From Palsa-504 sp050010815 (GTDB taxonomy: Bacteria; Actinomycetota; Actinomycetes; Streptosporangiales; Streptosporangiaceae), in contig JBEKKH010000517.1 in assembly GCA_050010815.1 (NCBI GenBank), positions 1 through 9,982 on the forward strand: a DNA stretch of 9,982 nucleotides, in the 5' to 3' direction. The notes below the pieces were generated by a model. It did not search any database. It saw nothing but the letters and a program-made list of their open reading frames with translations, and was not told the origin of the DNA. A program made the translations under genes and the position numbers. Numbering within the stretch: position 1 is the first letter of the stretch; every line of letters begins with the position of its first letter. Below, piece by piece: positions 1 to 5,310 of this stretch.

Positions 1-602
1 AGGTACACCACCGCCAGCACCGCGGCCAGCCGGCCGGGAAGCTCGGTGTCGGCGGGGATCGCGTAGGGGATGCGGGCGGTGGTGATCTTGGAGCGGGCCC
101 GCACCAGGCGCTTGGCCATGGTGGCCTCAGGCACCAGGAAGGCGCGGGCGATGGCCGGTACCTCGAGCCGGGCCAGCGTGCGCAGCGAGAGGGCCACCTG
201 GGCCTCACGGCTCAGCGCCGGGTGGCAGCAGGTGAAGATCAGGCGCAGCATGTCGTCGCGCAGAGACGTCTCTGGCTCCATCGCCTCGATCGCCTCCTCG
301 ATCTGGTCCGGCGCGGCCCCGGTTCCCCACCGGAACGCGGCCGCCTCCTTGGCCGCCCGGGCTGACTCGCGTCGCAGCAGGTCAAGCGCCTTGCGGCGGG
401 CGACCACGGCCAGCCAGGCCCGCGGGTTGTCAGGGATCCCCGTTTCGGGCCAGGCATCCAGGGCGGTGATGGTGGCCTCGGAGAGCGCGTCCTCGGCGAC
501 GGCCAGGTCGCCGATGGTCCTGGCCAGCGTGGCCAGCACCCTGGGACCTTCGCCCTTCAGCACCTCGGCCAGAGTGCCGGCAGCGTCCATGCCAGGACGC
601 AT
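1..602 (-). CDS. ECF sigma factor of the YCII/DGPF-associated type (ECF42-like), 3' end outside window
   Basis: RNA polymerase sigma factor that would direct transcription of a small regulon. About 200 residues are visible and the frame is open to the left edge, so the C-terminus is missing. Sigma region 2 lies at about residues 11-79, with the AEDALSEA and NPRAWLAVVARRKALDLLRRE segments. Region 4 lies at about 114-175 (LRLIFTCCHPALS, then a helix-turn-helix ending in KRLVRARSKI). The tail PYAIPADTELPGRLAAVLAV is the usual entry to the extra C-terminal (TPR-like) domain of ECF42 proteins. The ATG at 602-600 follows directly on the TAG stop of the YCII gene with no gap and no clear ribosome binding site, suggesting translational coupling; an ATG four codons on is an alternative. 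ECF42 factors are known to sit beside DGPF/YCII proteins, as here. No anti-sigma gene is visible. Confidence 0.93.
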   Translation of the reverse strand, partial: MRPGMDAAGTLAEVLKGEGPRVLATLARTIGDLAVAEDALSEATITALDAWPETGIPDNPRAWLAVVARRKALDLLRRESARAAKEAAAFRWGTGAAPDQIEEAIEAMEPETSLRDDMLRLIFTCCHPALSREAQVALSLRTLARLEVPAIARAFLVPEATMAKRLVRARSKITTARIPYAIPADTELPGRLAAVLAVVY

Positions 603-962
603 CTAGCCGTGTGCCGGCGCTATCGGGCGCAGCTCGATCTTCCCCCGCCAGGCAGCCGGGATCTGCGCCGCCCACGCGATGGCCTCGTCGAGGTCGGCCA
701 CCTCCAGCAGGAAGTACCCGGCCAAGACCTCCTTCGCCTCGGCGTACGGGCCGTCGGTCAGCAGGACGTCGCCGCCCTTGCCGCCCGAGACGGTGATGGT
801 CGTCGACATGGTCACCGGGTGCAGAGCCTCGCCTCCGCGCATGACCCCGGCCTCGGTGGCCCGCCGGGCAAACTCGGTGTACTCGGGGGTGGACTCCTTG
901 TCCGGCACTCCGTCCCATGGCTGGTCCCGGTCGTAGTAGCACAAGGCCACGTACAGCGCCAT
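603..962 (-). CDS. YCII-related (DGPF) family protein
   Basis: A 119-residue YCII-like ferredoxin-fold protein, the usual genetic partner of ECF42 sigma factors. The start MALYVALCYYDRD at 962-960 is preferred because GGAAGGAG lies 8 bases upstream; an in-frame upstream ATG at 998 lacks such a site. The signature DGP(Y/F) is at residues 70-72 (LLTDGPYAEAKE), followed by GYFLLEVADLDEAIAWAAQIP and a C-terminal IELRPI strand, all typical. Length matches the family. The biochemical role of DGPF proteins is not settled; a signalling or enzymatic function linked to the sigma factor is proposed from conserved neighbourhood, which is inference. It is the first gene of a two-gene unit with the sigma factor, with stop and start codons abutting at 603/602. 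Confidence 0.92.
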   Translation of the reverse strand: MALYVALCYYDRDQPWDGVPDKESTPEYTEFARRATEAGVMRGGEALHPVTMSTTITVSGGKGGDVLLTDGPYAEAKEVLAGYFLLEVADLDEAIAWAAQIPAAWRGKIELRPIAPAHG

Positions 963-1001
963 CGTCAAGGCTCCTTCCGTTCGGCGGACTAGGTCCACAC
1001 C

Positions 1002-1031
1002 GTTTTACTCTGGCGATCACGACCGTGCCAA
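1002..1031 (-). promoter_or_regulatory. Candidate promoter for the YCII-sigma unit
   Basis: On the minus strand a TTGGCA box (1031-1026) is separated by 18 bases from TAAAAC (1007-1002), about 40 bases upstream of the YCII start codon. It resembles a housekeeping promoter rather than an ECF-type one. Assigned by eye only. Confidence 0.3.
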
Positions 1032-1058
1032 CGCTGTTGCGGACCCCAACTGTTCGGA

Positions 1059-1104
1059 TCCGGGTGCGGGGCGGCTCCCCGGAAGGGAACGCCCCGCACC
1101 CGGA
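1059..1104 (-). terminator. Strong hairpin terminator after the SnoaL-like gene
   Basis: Perfect 15-bp inverted repeat: TCCGGGTGCGGGGCG (1059-1073) pairs with 1090-1104 across a 16-base loop. It begins 11 bases past the TAG stop of the SnoaL-like gene (1117-1115) on the minus strand. No T-run follows, which is common for actinobacterial terminators. It separates that gene from the YCII-sigma unit. Confidence 0.75.
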
Positions 1105-1114
1105 AGACGACACC

Positions 1115-1528
1115 CTAGCTGGCGGGGCTGTTGTGGTAGGAGGCGATGCGCCAGCCGCCGTCGCGCCTGACCAGCACCCAGGTCGCGCGCACCAGGCGCT
1201 CGCCCGGGACAGCGTCCTGCCCGGGGAAGATGATCCCGCCCTCGCCGATCACTACCGCCGTGTCGCCGGTGAGAAAACGGACGTCCACCGGGTGTTCGGT
1301 GGCCCGCGACCCGCTGAGCGGGCCGGCGAACCCTGCGGCCATCGTGGTGCGGATCTCCTCGCGGTCCTTCTTGTAGACGCCGGGCTGGACCACACTGGCG
1401 TCGTCGGTGTAGTCGGCCACGAACGCGTCGGCGTCGTTGGCTTCCCACGCCTTGTACACGCTCGCGAGCACGTCGAGAATGGCCTGCCGGTCGGTGTCGG
1501 ACCCTGCCGTGGTGGTCTTACTGGTCAT
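1115..1528 (-). CDS. SnoaL/NTF2-like protein (SgcJ/EcaC-type)
   Basis: A 137-residue single-domain protein of the NTF2-like/SnoaL superfamily, close in pattern to the SgcJ/EcaC family. Visible features: helix QAILDVLASVYKAWEANDAD (about 15-34), then AFVADYTDDASVVQPGVYKKDREEI, the strands VDVRFLTGDTAVVIGEGG and RATWVLVRRDGGWRIASYHNSPA at the C-terminus. The fold makes a cone-shaped pocket used for small-molecule binding or catalysis; the substrate cannot be read from sequence. The ATG at 1528-1526 is chosen because GAGGAG lies about 5 bases upstream. It is monocistronic by appearance, ending in the 1059-1104 hairpin. NTF2-like proteins of this kind are often near ECF sigma factors in actinomycetes, so functional linkage to the next genes is possible but inferred. 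Confidence 0.9.
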   Translation of the reverse strand: MTSKTTTAGSDTDRQAILDVLASVYKAWEANDADAFVADYTDDASVVQPGVYKKDREEIRTTMAAGFAGPLSGSRATEHPVDVRFLTGDTAVVIGEGGIIFPGQDAVPGERLVRATWVLVRRDGGWRIASYHNSPAS

Positions 1529-1552
1529 CGGTCTCCTCGTTTCTCTCCGCGT

Positions 1553-1568
1553 GGTGGCAAGCGCCACC
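1553..1568 (-). promoter_or_regulatory. Leader hairpin upstream of the SnoaL-like gene
   Basis: Perfect 6-bp stem GGTGGC/GCCACC around a 4-base loop, 25 bases upstream of the start codon and next to its ribosome binding site. It could be an operator or a leader structure; the adjacent broken PadR gene makes a former PadR operator conceivable. No functional evidence. Confidence 0.3.
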
Positions 1569-1679
1569 CGGGGGAAGGACGGACGGGCCCGCCCGGAGAG
1601 GACACCCCCGCGGCGCGAAGCCGGAAAAAACTTGAACCACTATTACCGCGCCGAGGCTTGATCAGACACCAGCCGGGGC

Positions 1680-1937
1680 CGGCCCGCCAATGTCGCAGCT
1701 GTTCGCCGAGTTCGGTGTGCCAGCGGGCAGGCCGCCGCCCCTCCTGCCCGGTGCAGATCGCCGGGATGAGCCCTACGTCGCCCGGGCGGCTGAGCACCCC
1801 GTACAGGGAGCCCGGCGAGATCCCTGCCTACTCGGTCCTCTCCGAGGTCCGGCTTCCCGCAGGACCTGATGCCCGTACATCTGCCGCCGGCTGAGCATTC
1901 CGAGCACGAGGGCCCGGGCGGGCGAGATCGAAGGCAC
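1680..1937 (-). pseudogene. PadR-family transcriptional regulator, broken
   Basis: Remains of a PadR winged-helix repressor spread over two minus-strand frames. The first frame (from a possible GTG at 1937) reads SISPARALVLGMLSRRQMYG then HQVLREAG, the family's first helices with the conserved (H/Y)G. At about 1845-1855 the similarity moves to another frame reading SERTE, a TAG stop at 1830-1828, then AGISPGSLYGVLSRPGDVGL, the recognition helix with the near-invariant GSLY motif. It continues QEGRRPARWHTELGEQLRHW, the wing. In PadR proteins the stop position is normally an aromatic residue (W), so TGG to TAG is likely. No full C-terminal dimerisation domain is visible. At least one frameshift and one nonsense change make this nonfunctional unless the sequence is wrong. 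The neighbouring SnoaL-like gene may once have been its target. Confidence 0.75.
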
Positions 1938-2154
1938 ACGATCACCCAATACGGGTATTCCGTGCCGCGCTGCCACGATTCGCGGCGTTCGGTGTGAGGC
2001 TCGGCCGGGCAAGTTGCCCGGCGGTGACCTCGGTACCCTCCCAGATGTGCTGGGTGAACCAGCCGGCCGTGCCGATGCGGGGCACTAGTTCTGCTCACGC
2101 TCACCGCTTACCCGGCGGGGCGCCTGCGACTCGCCCAGCCGTGACGGATCGTCC

Positions 2155-2316
2155 GCCGCCGACCTGCCCGCCGGCCTGGCCGCCTTCATGGCCGACACTC
2201 AGGTCCCGTGGAGCGTCGGCGCGCTGGGCGGCGCGGTGACCGATCCAGCATGGCGGGCCAAGCCCAGCTGGTATCTGGTCGCCACCGAGGACCGGATGAT
2301 CCCGCCACCGGCGCAG
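2155..2316 (+). pseudogene. Internal fragment of an alpha/beta hydrolase
   Basis: About 54 codons read like the late core of a short actinobacterial alpha/beta hydrolase. ADLPAGLAAFMADTQVPW is followed by TDPAWRAKPSWYLVATEDRM and IPPPAQ; the TEDRMIPP stretch matches the segment bearing the catalytic acid (Asp) of that family. After PAQ at 2316 the similarity stops abruptly: the expected GATVVEV...H segment with the catalytic His is absent and the frame runs on as unrelated sequence. The nucleophile-bearing N-terminal half is also missing upstream. This is therefore a remnant cut on both sides, lying between two other dead genes. The family call rests on motif reading from memory. Confidence 0.65.
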
Positions 2317-2391
2317 CCGGCCCCATTCTGGGATTATCAACACAAGCGGCAAGCGATTGCTCGCCCGGCAGTTCGCGTGTACGTTGAGGTC

Positions 2392-2406
2392 GCGGTCAGT
2401 GACCGC
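2392..2406. repeat. 15-bp palindrome GCGGTCA-G-TGACCGC
   Basis: Perfect 7-bp arms around one central base, just beyond the hydrolase remnant and 36 bases before the 2443-2471 hairpin. It may be an old operator or a chance feature of GC-rich DNA; no gene start is adjacent. Confidence 0.4.
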
Positions 2407-2442
2407 CTCGCGGTCGGCATCATCGGGGTGGCCGCGGCCCTG

Positions 2443-2471
2443 TCCGTCTGGCGGTTGGACCGCCAGACGGA
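2443..2471 (-). terminator. 13-bp hairpin downstream of the recombinase relic
   Basis: TCCGTCTGGCGGT (2443-2455) pairs perfectly with 2459-2471 across a 3-base loop. It begins 18 bases past the recombinase stop codon (2492-2490), so it is placed as its intrinsic terminator, and it could act in both directions. There is no T-run. An attachment-site or recombinase-binding role is an alternative that the sequence alone cannot exclude. Confidence 0.65.
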
Positions 2472-2489
2472 GCTGCCAACCGATGGAGG

Positions 2490-3409
2490 TTACCGGGCGG
2501 CGCCCGCGAGGTAGGCGGCGACGATGTAGGTCGCGTGCCGGTCCAGGCTCCCGCGTGCCCGGTCGTACCTCATGGTGGTTCGAGGGTCAGCGTGGGAGGC
2601 GGCCTCCTGAACGTCGCGCAGCGGCACGCCGGCATCGAGCGCGGCGGTGATGAACGCGTGCCGCAGCGTGTGCGGCCCTACGTTCTTGCTGATCCTGGTG
2701 CGGCGGTGACCTTGCGGACGATCCGCCCGGCGCCGTGCCGTTCCAGCCGCCGCCCGCCGGCGGTGAGGAAAGCGGGCCGTCGCAGCGTTCGCCGGTGGCC
2801 AGGTCGATCGCCCGGGCGGTGCGGGGCGCCAGCGGGATCGTGACGACCTTGCCGCCCTAATAGGGTGATCGTCAGGGTCCGGTGCCCGCGTTCCAGGCCC
2901 AGGTGCTCGATGTCGGCGCCGGTGGCCTCTGAGACCCGCAGCCTTCAGCGCGAGCAGGGAGATCAGCGCATGCTCCGATGGCTGGCCGAGCCCGGCGGCC
3001 ACGAGCAGCGCGCCGAGCTCGTTGCGGTCCAGGGCGGTGGCATGGGATTCATAATCCAGCCGGGGGGCCGCCGGACGTGGGCTGCCGGGGAGTGGTCCAG
3101 GAGTTCCTCCTCGACGGCGTACTTAACAGGGAACCCTGCGGTCGTGGACAGCCGCCGGGTGACGGTGGCGCGGGCGCGGCCTCTGGCTTCCAGGTCCCGG
3201 GCGAACCCTTCGATGTCAGCGCGGCGGACGGCGAACAGGGGAAGGGACCGGGTGCGGCACCAGCTGGCGAATTGGCGCAGGTCGAGTGCGTAGGCCTCGC
3301 GGGTCAGCCCGCGGTATCCGGCCAGGTAGCCGGCGAGGGCGAGCCGTTCGGGGTCGGTGAAGGCGGGCTGGATGGTGGCGAGGGCAGTGGATGGGGCGGC
3401 AGTGGTCAT
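2490..3409 (-). pseudogene. Tyrosine recombinase/integrase, multiply frameshifted
   Basis: Ancestral XerC/D-type site-specific recombinase of about 300 residues. The N-terminal SAM-like core-binding domain is intact in one frame (LAGYRGLTREAYALDLRQFA, DIEGFARDLEARGRARATVT). The start at 3409 has a strong GGAGGT site upstream. Similarity then hops frames near the G6 run at 3062-3067, near 2938-2946, 2855-2866, 2763-2775 and 2700-2708. Catalytic elements can be traced across the frames: the first Arg in LRVSEA, His-x-x-Arg in PHTLRHAF, His in SHADPRTTMRY and the tyrosine in or near RYDRARGSLDRHATY. The beta-hairpin Lys segment (normally TRKGGK-like) is scrambled around 2855-2866. With about five small indels it cannot make an active enzyme as written. 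It marks a former integrative element or an integron-like insertion site. Confidence 0.85.
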
Positions 3410-3756
3410 CGGGTACCTCCGGGCTTGGCTGAGACCCGGGGAGGCTGGGCCAGCGGCGGGTCCCAGCGATTGAGCGGAAACCCAACGTAAGCTTTCCAGC
3501 CAATTACTCCATGTCACGGACCGCCGGAACCTGGAGCGAGGTCAACCCCCAGGGAAGCGCTCCAGACCGCCGAATACGTAACCCTCGCTTCCGGATACTG
3601 AGCAGGCTTACGTTGACGCAGAACTCCCCGATCTGCGCGCCTATACGGTAGGCACCGTGCGCCTCATGAGGACGCGGGCGGATCTAGCGTGGCTTGCATT
3701 CGGCCGCGGTGAGTGACGTATCGTCGCCTGCGGCCGCCTCAGCAGGACCGCCGTGA
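3410..3756. other. Gene-free stretch upstream of the recombinase relic
   Basis: No reading frame here has a recognisable product or a ribosome binding site. It holds the former promoter side of the recombinase gene and a 10-bp inverted repeat (3483-3492 and 3606-3615). A short in-frame run from a GTG at 3709 to the TGA at 3754-3756 precedes the acetyltransferase fragment but has no family resemblance. Confidence 0.5.
3483..3615. repeat. 10-bp inverted repeat CAACGTAAGC ... GCTTACGTTG
   Basis: Perfect 10-bp arms at 3483-3492 and 3606-3615, separated by 113 bases, starting 74 bases upstream of the recombinase start. Such spaced repeats next to an integrase gene could be arm-type binding sites or element ends; this is inference from position only. 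Confidence 0.4.
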
Positions 3757-3885
3757 GCCGGGCGGGAACAGGAGATTCTGGAGAAAGCCTGCTTCACCCG
3801 CGAGGGCGTGCTGTGCTGCATCGGCTGGCGGGACGGCGCCTGGCACGACAGCATCATCTACGGCCTGTTGCGCACCGGACCCTAG
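3757..3885 (+). pseudogene. C-terminal fragment of a GNAT acetyltransferase
   Basis: The 42 codons before the TAG at 3883-3885 read EQEILEKACFTREGVLCCIG then WRDGAWHDSIIYGLL. This is the standard C-terminus of RimJ/RimL-type GNAT N-acetyltransferases (family pattern LEKAGFxREGVLR..RDGxWHDSxxYGLL). The in-frame TGA at 3754-3756 cuts it off upstream, and the acetyl-CoA binding Q/RxxGxG/A segment and earlier strands are not visible in any frame. The usual Gly of KAGF is Cys here. The stop overlaps, on the opposite strand, the stop of the GyrI-like frame (CTAG at 3882-3885), so both dead and live genes converge exactly. It is a truncated remnant and not expected to be active. Confidence 0.75.
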
Positions 3886-4193
3886 CTCCGGATGGGGTAG
3901 GCGATGTGGCAGACCGGGTCGCCGGGTGCGGCCGCCGCGACGTCCACGCCTTGCAGGTAGACCTCGCGGGGCGGGCCCGCCTGGGCCAGGCCAGCCGAGC
4001 TGATCCAGTCCGCGACCGTGTCGTAGGCGGACAGGATCTGCGGGTACCCGAACTGCGCGCGGCTGATCGTGGTATAGGCCTGCCGGTGCCCGGCCTCGGC
4101 GCGTACGGCCATCCCCCGCGGGACAGCATCCGGGCGCGCGAGGGGGGCACAGACCTCGACCGGTCCGTCGCTGTCCTCGTTCACCTCACTCAT
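3882..4193 (-). CDS. GyrI-like effector-binding domain, detached C-terminal half of the MerR regulator
   Basis: A 103-residue frame that matches the ligand-binding second half of MerR-GyrI regulators: SEVNEDSDGPVEVCAPL, then RAEAGHRQAYTTISRAQFGY and PQILSAYDTVADWI. GPPREVYLQG follows, with the conserved Glu that contacts cationic ligands in this fold, and it ends in CHIAYPI. Normal proteins run ...AIYHGEVNEDSDGPVEVC... in one chain. Here AIYHDE ends in TGA in the upstream frame and EVNEDSDG resumes in this one. The shift is explained by a tandem TGAG duplication. An ATG at 4193-4191 overlaps the upstream TGA by 8 bases, so termination-reinitiation could still make this piece as a separate polypeptide. 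Alternatively it is simply the dead 3' part of a frameshifted gene. The domain call is firm; independent expression is uncertain. Confidence 0.7.
   Translation of the reverse strand: MSEVNEDSDGPVEVCAPLARPDAVPRGMAVRAEAGHRQAYTTISRAQFGYPQILSAYDTVADWISSAGLAQAGPPREVYLQGVDVAAAAPGDPVCHIAYPIRS
4185..4192 (-). repeat. 4-bp tandem duplication that splits the MerR gene
   Basis: The plus strand reads CTCACTCA (TGAGTGAG on the coding strand). Removing one TGAG joins the two frames into ...IYHDEVNEDSDG..., exactly the family pattern. This is the lesion separating the two halves of the regulator. Confidence 0.75.
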
Positions 4194-4746
4194 CGTGATA
4201 GATGGCCAGCAGTTCACCGCCCAGCCCGCCGTAGCTGGCGGCGGCTGAGGCCAGCCGCCGCAGGGCGCCTGGCAGCCAGTTCTCCAGCTCAGTGACCCGC
4301 ACACTGCGCTTCTCGGAGATGACCATCTGACCTGGTACGTCACGCTCCTGGACACGGAACACGGCATCTGCCGCCAGCACCGCACCGGACAGCAGGCTGC
4401 TACGCAGCCGGGACACCAGGTCGCGCTGCACGGCGAACCGGCGCTCGGCATCCGCCCAGTACTCCGCGATCAGGCCGGCACCCGCCGTACCGGGCGCGGC
4501 GATGATCCCGGCGACCTGGGCCAGCGGAATGCCGGCCCGGCGCATCATGACGATCAGCCGCGCCCGCAGCAGCTGGCTCTCCCGGTACCGCCGGTACCCG
4601 GTGGCCGGGTTGACGTCGGCGGGCCTAAGCAGCCCCGATCTTTCGTACAGCCGCAGCGCCTTGACGGACAACCGGGATCGGTGCGCGAACGCGCCGATGC
4701 TCAGCAGCCTGTCCCGTTCCGCCGCTGCCGGAACAGTCTCGATCAC
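4186..4746 (-). CDS. MerR-family transcriptional regulator, effector domain truncated
   Basis: A 186-residue protein. The MerR winged helix-turn-helix occupies about residues 13-82 (LLSIGAFAHRSRLSVKALRL, YERSGLLRPADVNPATGYRR, then RRAGIPLAQVAGII). The long dimerisation helix follows (about 95-130). Residues 135-186 are only the first third of a GyrI-like effector domain (MVISEKRSVRVTELENWLP to YGGLGGELLAIYHDE) before a premature TGA at 4188-4186. The rest of the domain continues in the overlapping frame 3882-4193. The start is a GTG at 4746-4744, 21 bases after the stop of the GyrI-like gene, with only a weak ribosome site. MerR proteins bind and twist promoters with 19-20 bp spacers, like the one found upstream of this operon. 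Without its pocket the regulator would be ligand-blind unless the detached half associates with it. Confidence 0.88.
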   Translation of the reverse strand: MIETVPAAAERDRLLSIGAFAHRSRLSVKALRLYERSGLLRPADVNPATGYRRYRESQLLRARLIVMMRRAGIPLAQVAGIIAAPGTAGAGLIAEYWADAERRFAVQRDLVSRLRSSLLSGAVLAADAVFRVQERDVPGQMVISEKRSVRVTELENWLPGALRRLASAAASYGGLGGELLAIYHDE

Positions 4747-4767
4747 CCATCCGACGGTAGCGCATGC

Positions 4768-5265
4768 CTAATCGGCGAGCCGGAAGGCCAGCTCGGTCAC
4801 CCATTTAGTCATATCCGGCTCAGTGTCCGGATCGGTGAGGTAGATCTCCAGCCGGGCGCCCCAGCGCTCTCCAGAAGCTGACGGCACCATGTCCCATTTC
4901 AGGCCCTTGGCCGCGGCCCAGTCAAGCAGCTCAGCTGTTGCGGCTATGAGCGTCGAGGGGTGGCCTACATGGCGCAGCGTCGCGTACCGGCCGGCCGGCA
5001 GCACGCCCGCCACCAGGCGCCCGTCGCCGGTCACCGGTCCGGCGACCGGGCAACCCGCCTCCACCTCCAGATTCCGGGCCATGTCGATCACGTTGTACTT
5101 CCAGAAGGGCGGACCCGCCGGGGCGAATCCCCGGGCGGCGAGCCAGCCGGACACCTCCCCGTTCAGCGGTGGCACGACGGTGCCTATCGTCTCCATGGTG
5201 ACCGACGCGGGAATGGCCGCGTAGAGTCGCGCCGGGAGCTGGGTAATTTCCGGTTCTGTGGTCAT
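4768..5265 (-). CDS. Stand-alone GyrI-like small-molecule-binding protein
   Basis: A 165-residue cytoplasmic protein made of one GyrI-like/AraC effector-binding domain with no DNA-binding region. It starts MTTEPEITQLPARLYAAIPA (first strand), followed by GTVVPPLNGEVSGWLAARGF, FWKYNVIDMARNLEVEAGCP (central ligand-facing part), GVLPAGRYATLRHVGHPSTL and WGARLEIYLTDPDTEPD, where the Glu of LEIYLTDP is the conserved pocket acid. The length is typical for a stand-alone member. The ATG at 5265-5263 lies only 7 bases from the putative -10 box, so the mRNA may be essentially leaderless. The next gene, 21 bases on, is a MerR regulator with the same kind of domain. A ligand sink, carrier or hydrolase role is known for some relatives, but none can be assigned here. 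Confidence 0.9.
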   Translation of the reverse strand: MTTEPEITQLPARLYAAIPASVTMETIGTVVPPLNGEVSGWLAARGFAPAGPPFWKYNVIDMARNLEVEAGCPVAGPVTGDGRLVAGVLPAGRYATLRHVGHPSTLIAATAELLDWAAAKGLKWDMVPSASGERWGARLEIYLTDPDTEPDMTKWVTELAFRLAD

Positions 5266-5272
5266 GACCCCC

Positions 5273-5310
5273 AGTGTCGATCCGCCCCTTAGGGCAGAGT
5301 CAAGTGACTC
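5273..5310 (-). promoter_or_regulatory. MerR-type promoter and operator of the GyrI-MerR operon
   Basis: On the minus strand TTGACT (5303-5298) and GACACT (5278-5273) are separated by 19 bases, the over-long spacer that MerR activators require. The spacer holds an imperfect dyad around CCCTTAGGG. A perfect palindrome GAGTCA-AG-TGACTC (5297-5310) overlaps the -35 box. A CCCTAAGGG copy in inverted orientation lies at 5343-5351. Autoregulation by the MerR protein is the natural reading, inferred from family behaviour. Confidence 0.5.

Noticed and set aside
70..606. Long plus-strand open frames across 70-606, 609-992 and 917-1894.
   Set aside because: They mirror the sigma factor, YCII and SnoaL-like genes on the opposite strand, whose protein families are unmistakable; long antisense frames are expected at high GC.
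1620..1640. Minus-strand GGTTCAAG next to a T6 run, reminiscent of a tRNA T-arm end.
   Set aside because: No acceptor or anticodon stem can be built around it; no tRNA gene or fragment is supported.
1985..2095. Minus-strand run reading RIGTAGWFTQHIWEGTEVTA, coding-like.
   Set aside because: Too short, without start or identifiable family; may be one more relic but cannot be supported.
2855..2865. Palindrome CCCTA-A-TAGGG inside the recombinase relic, similar to CCCTTAGGG/CCCTAAGGG near 5286 and 5343.
   Set aside because: It lies at one of the frame disruptions and the resemblance to the MerR-operon motifs is short; no reason to link them.
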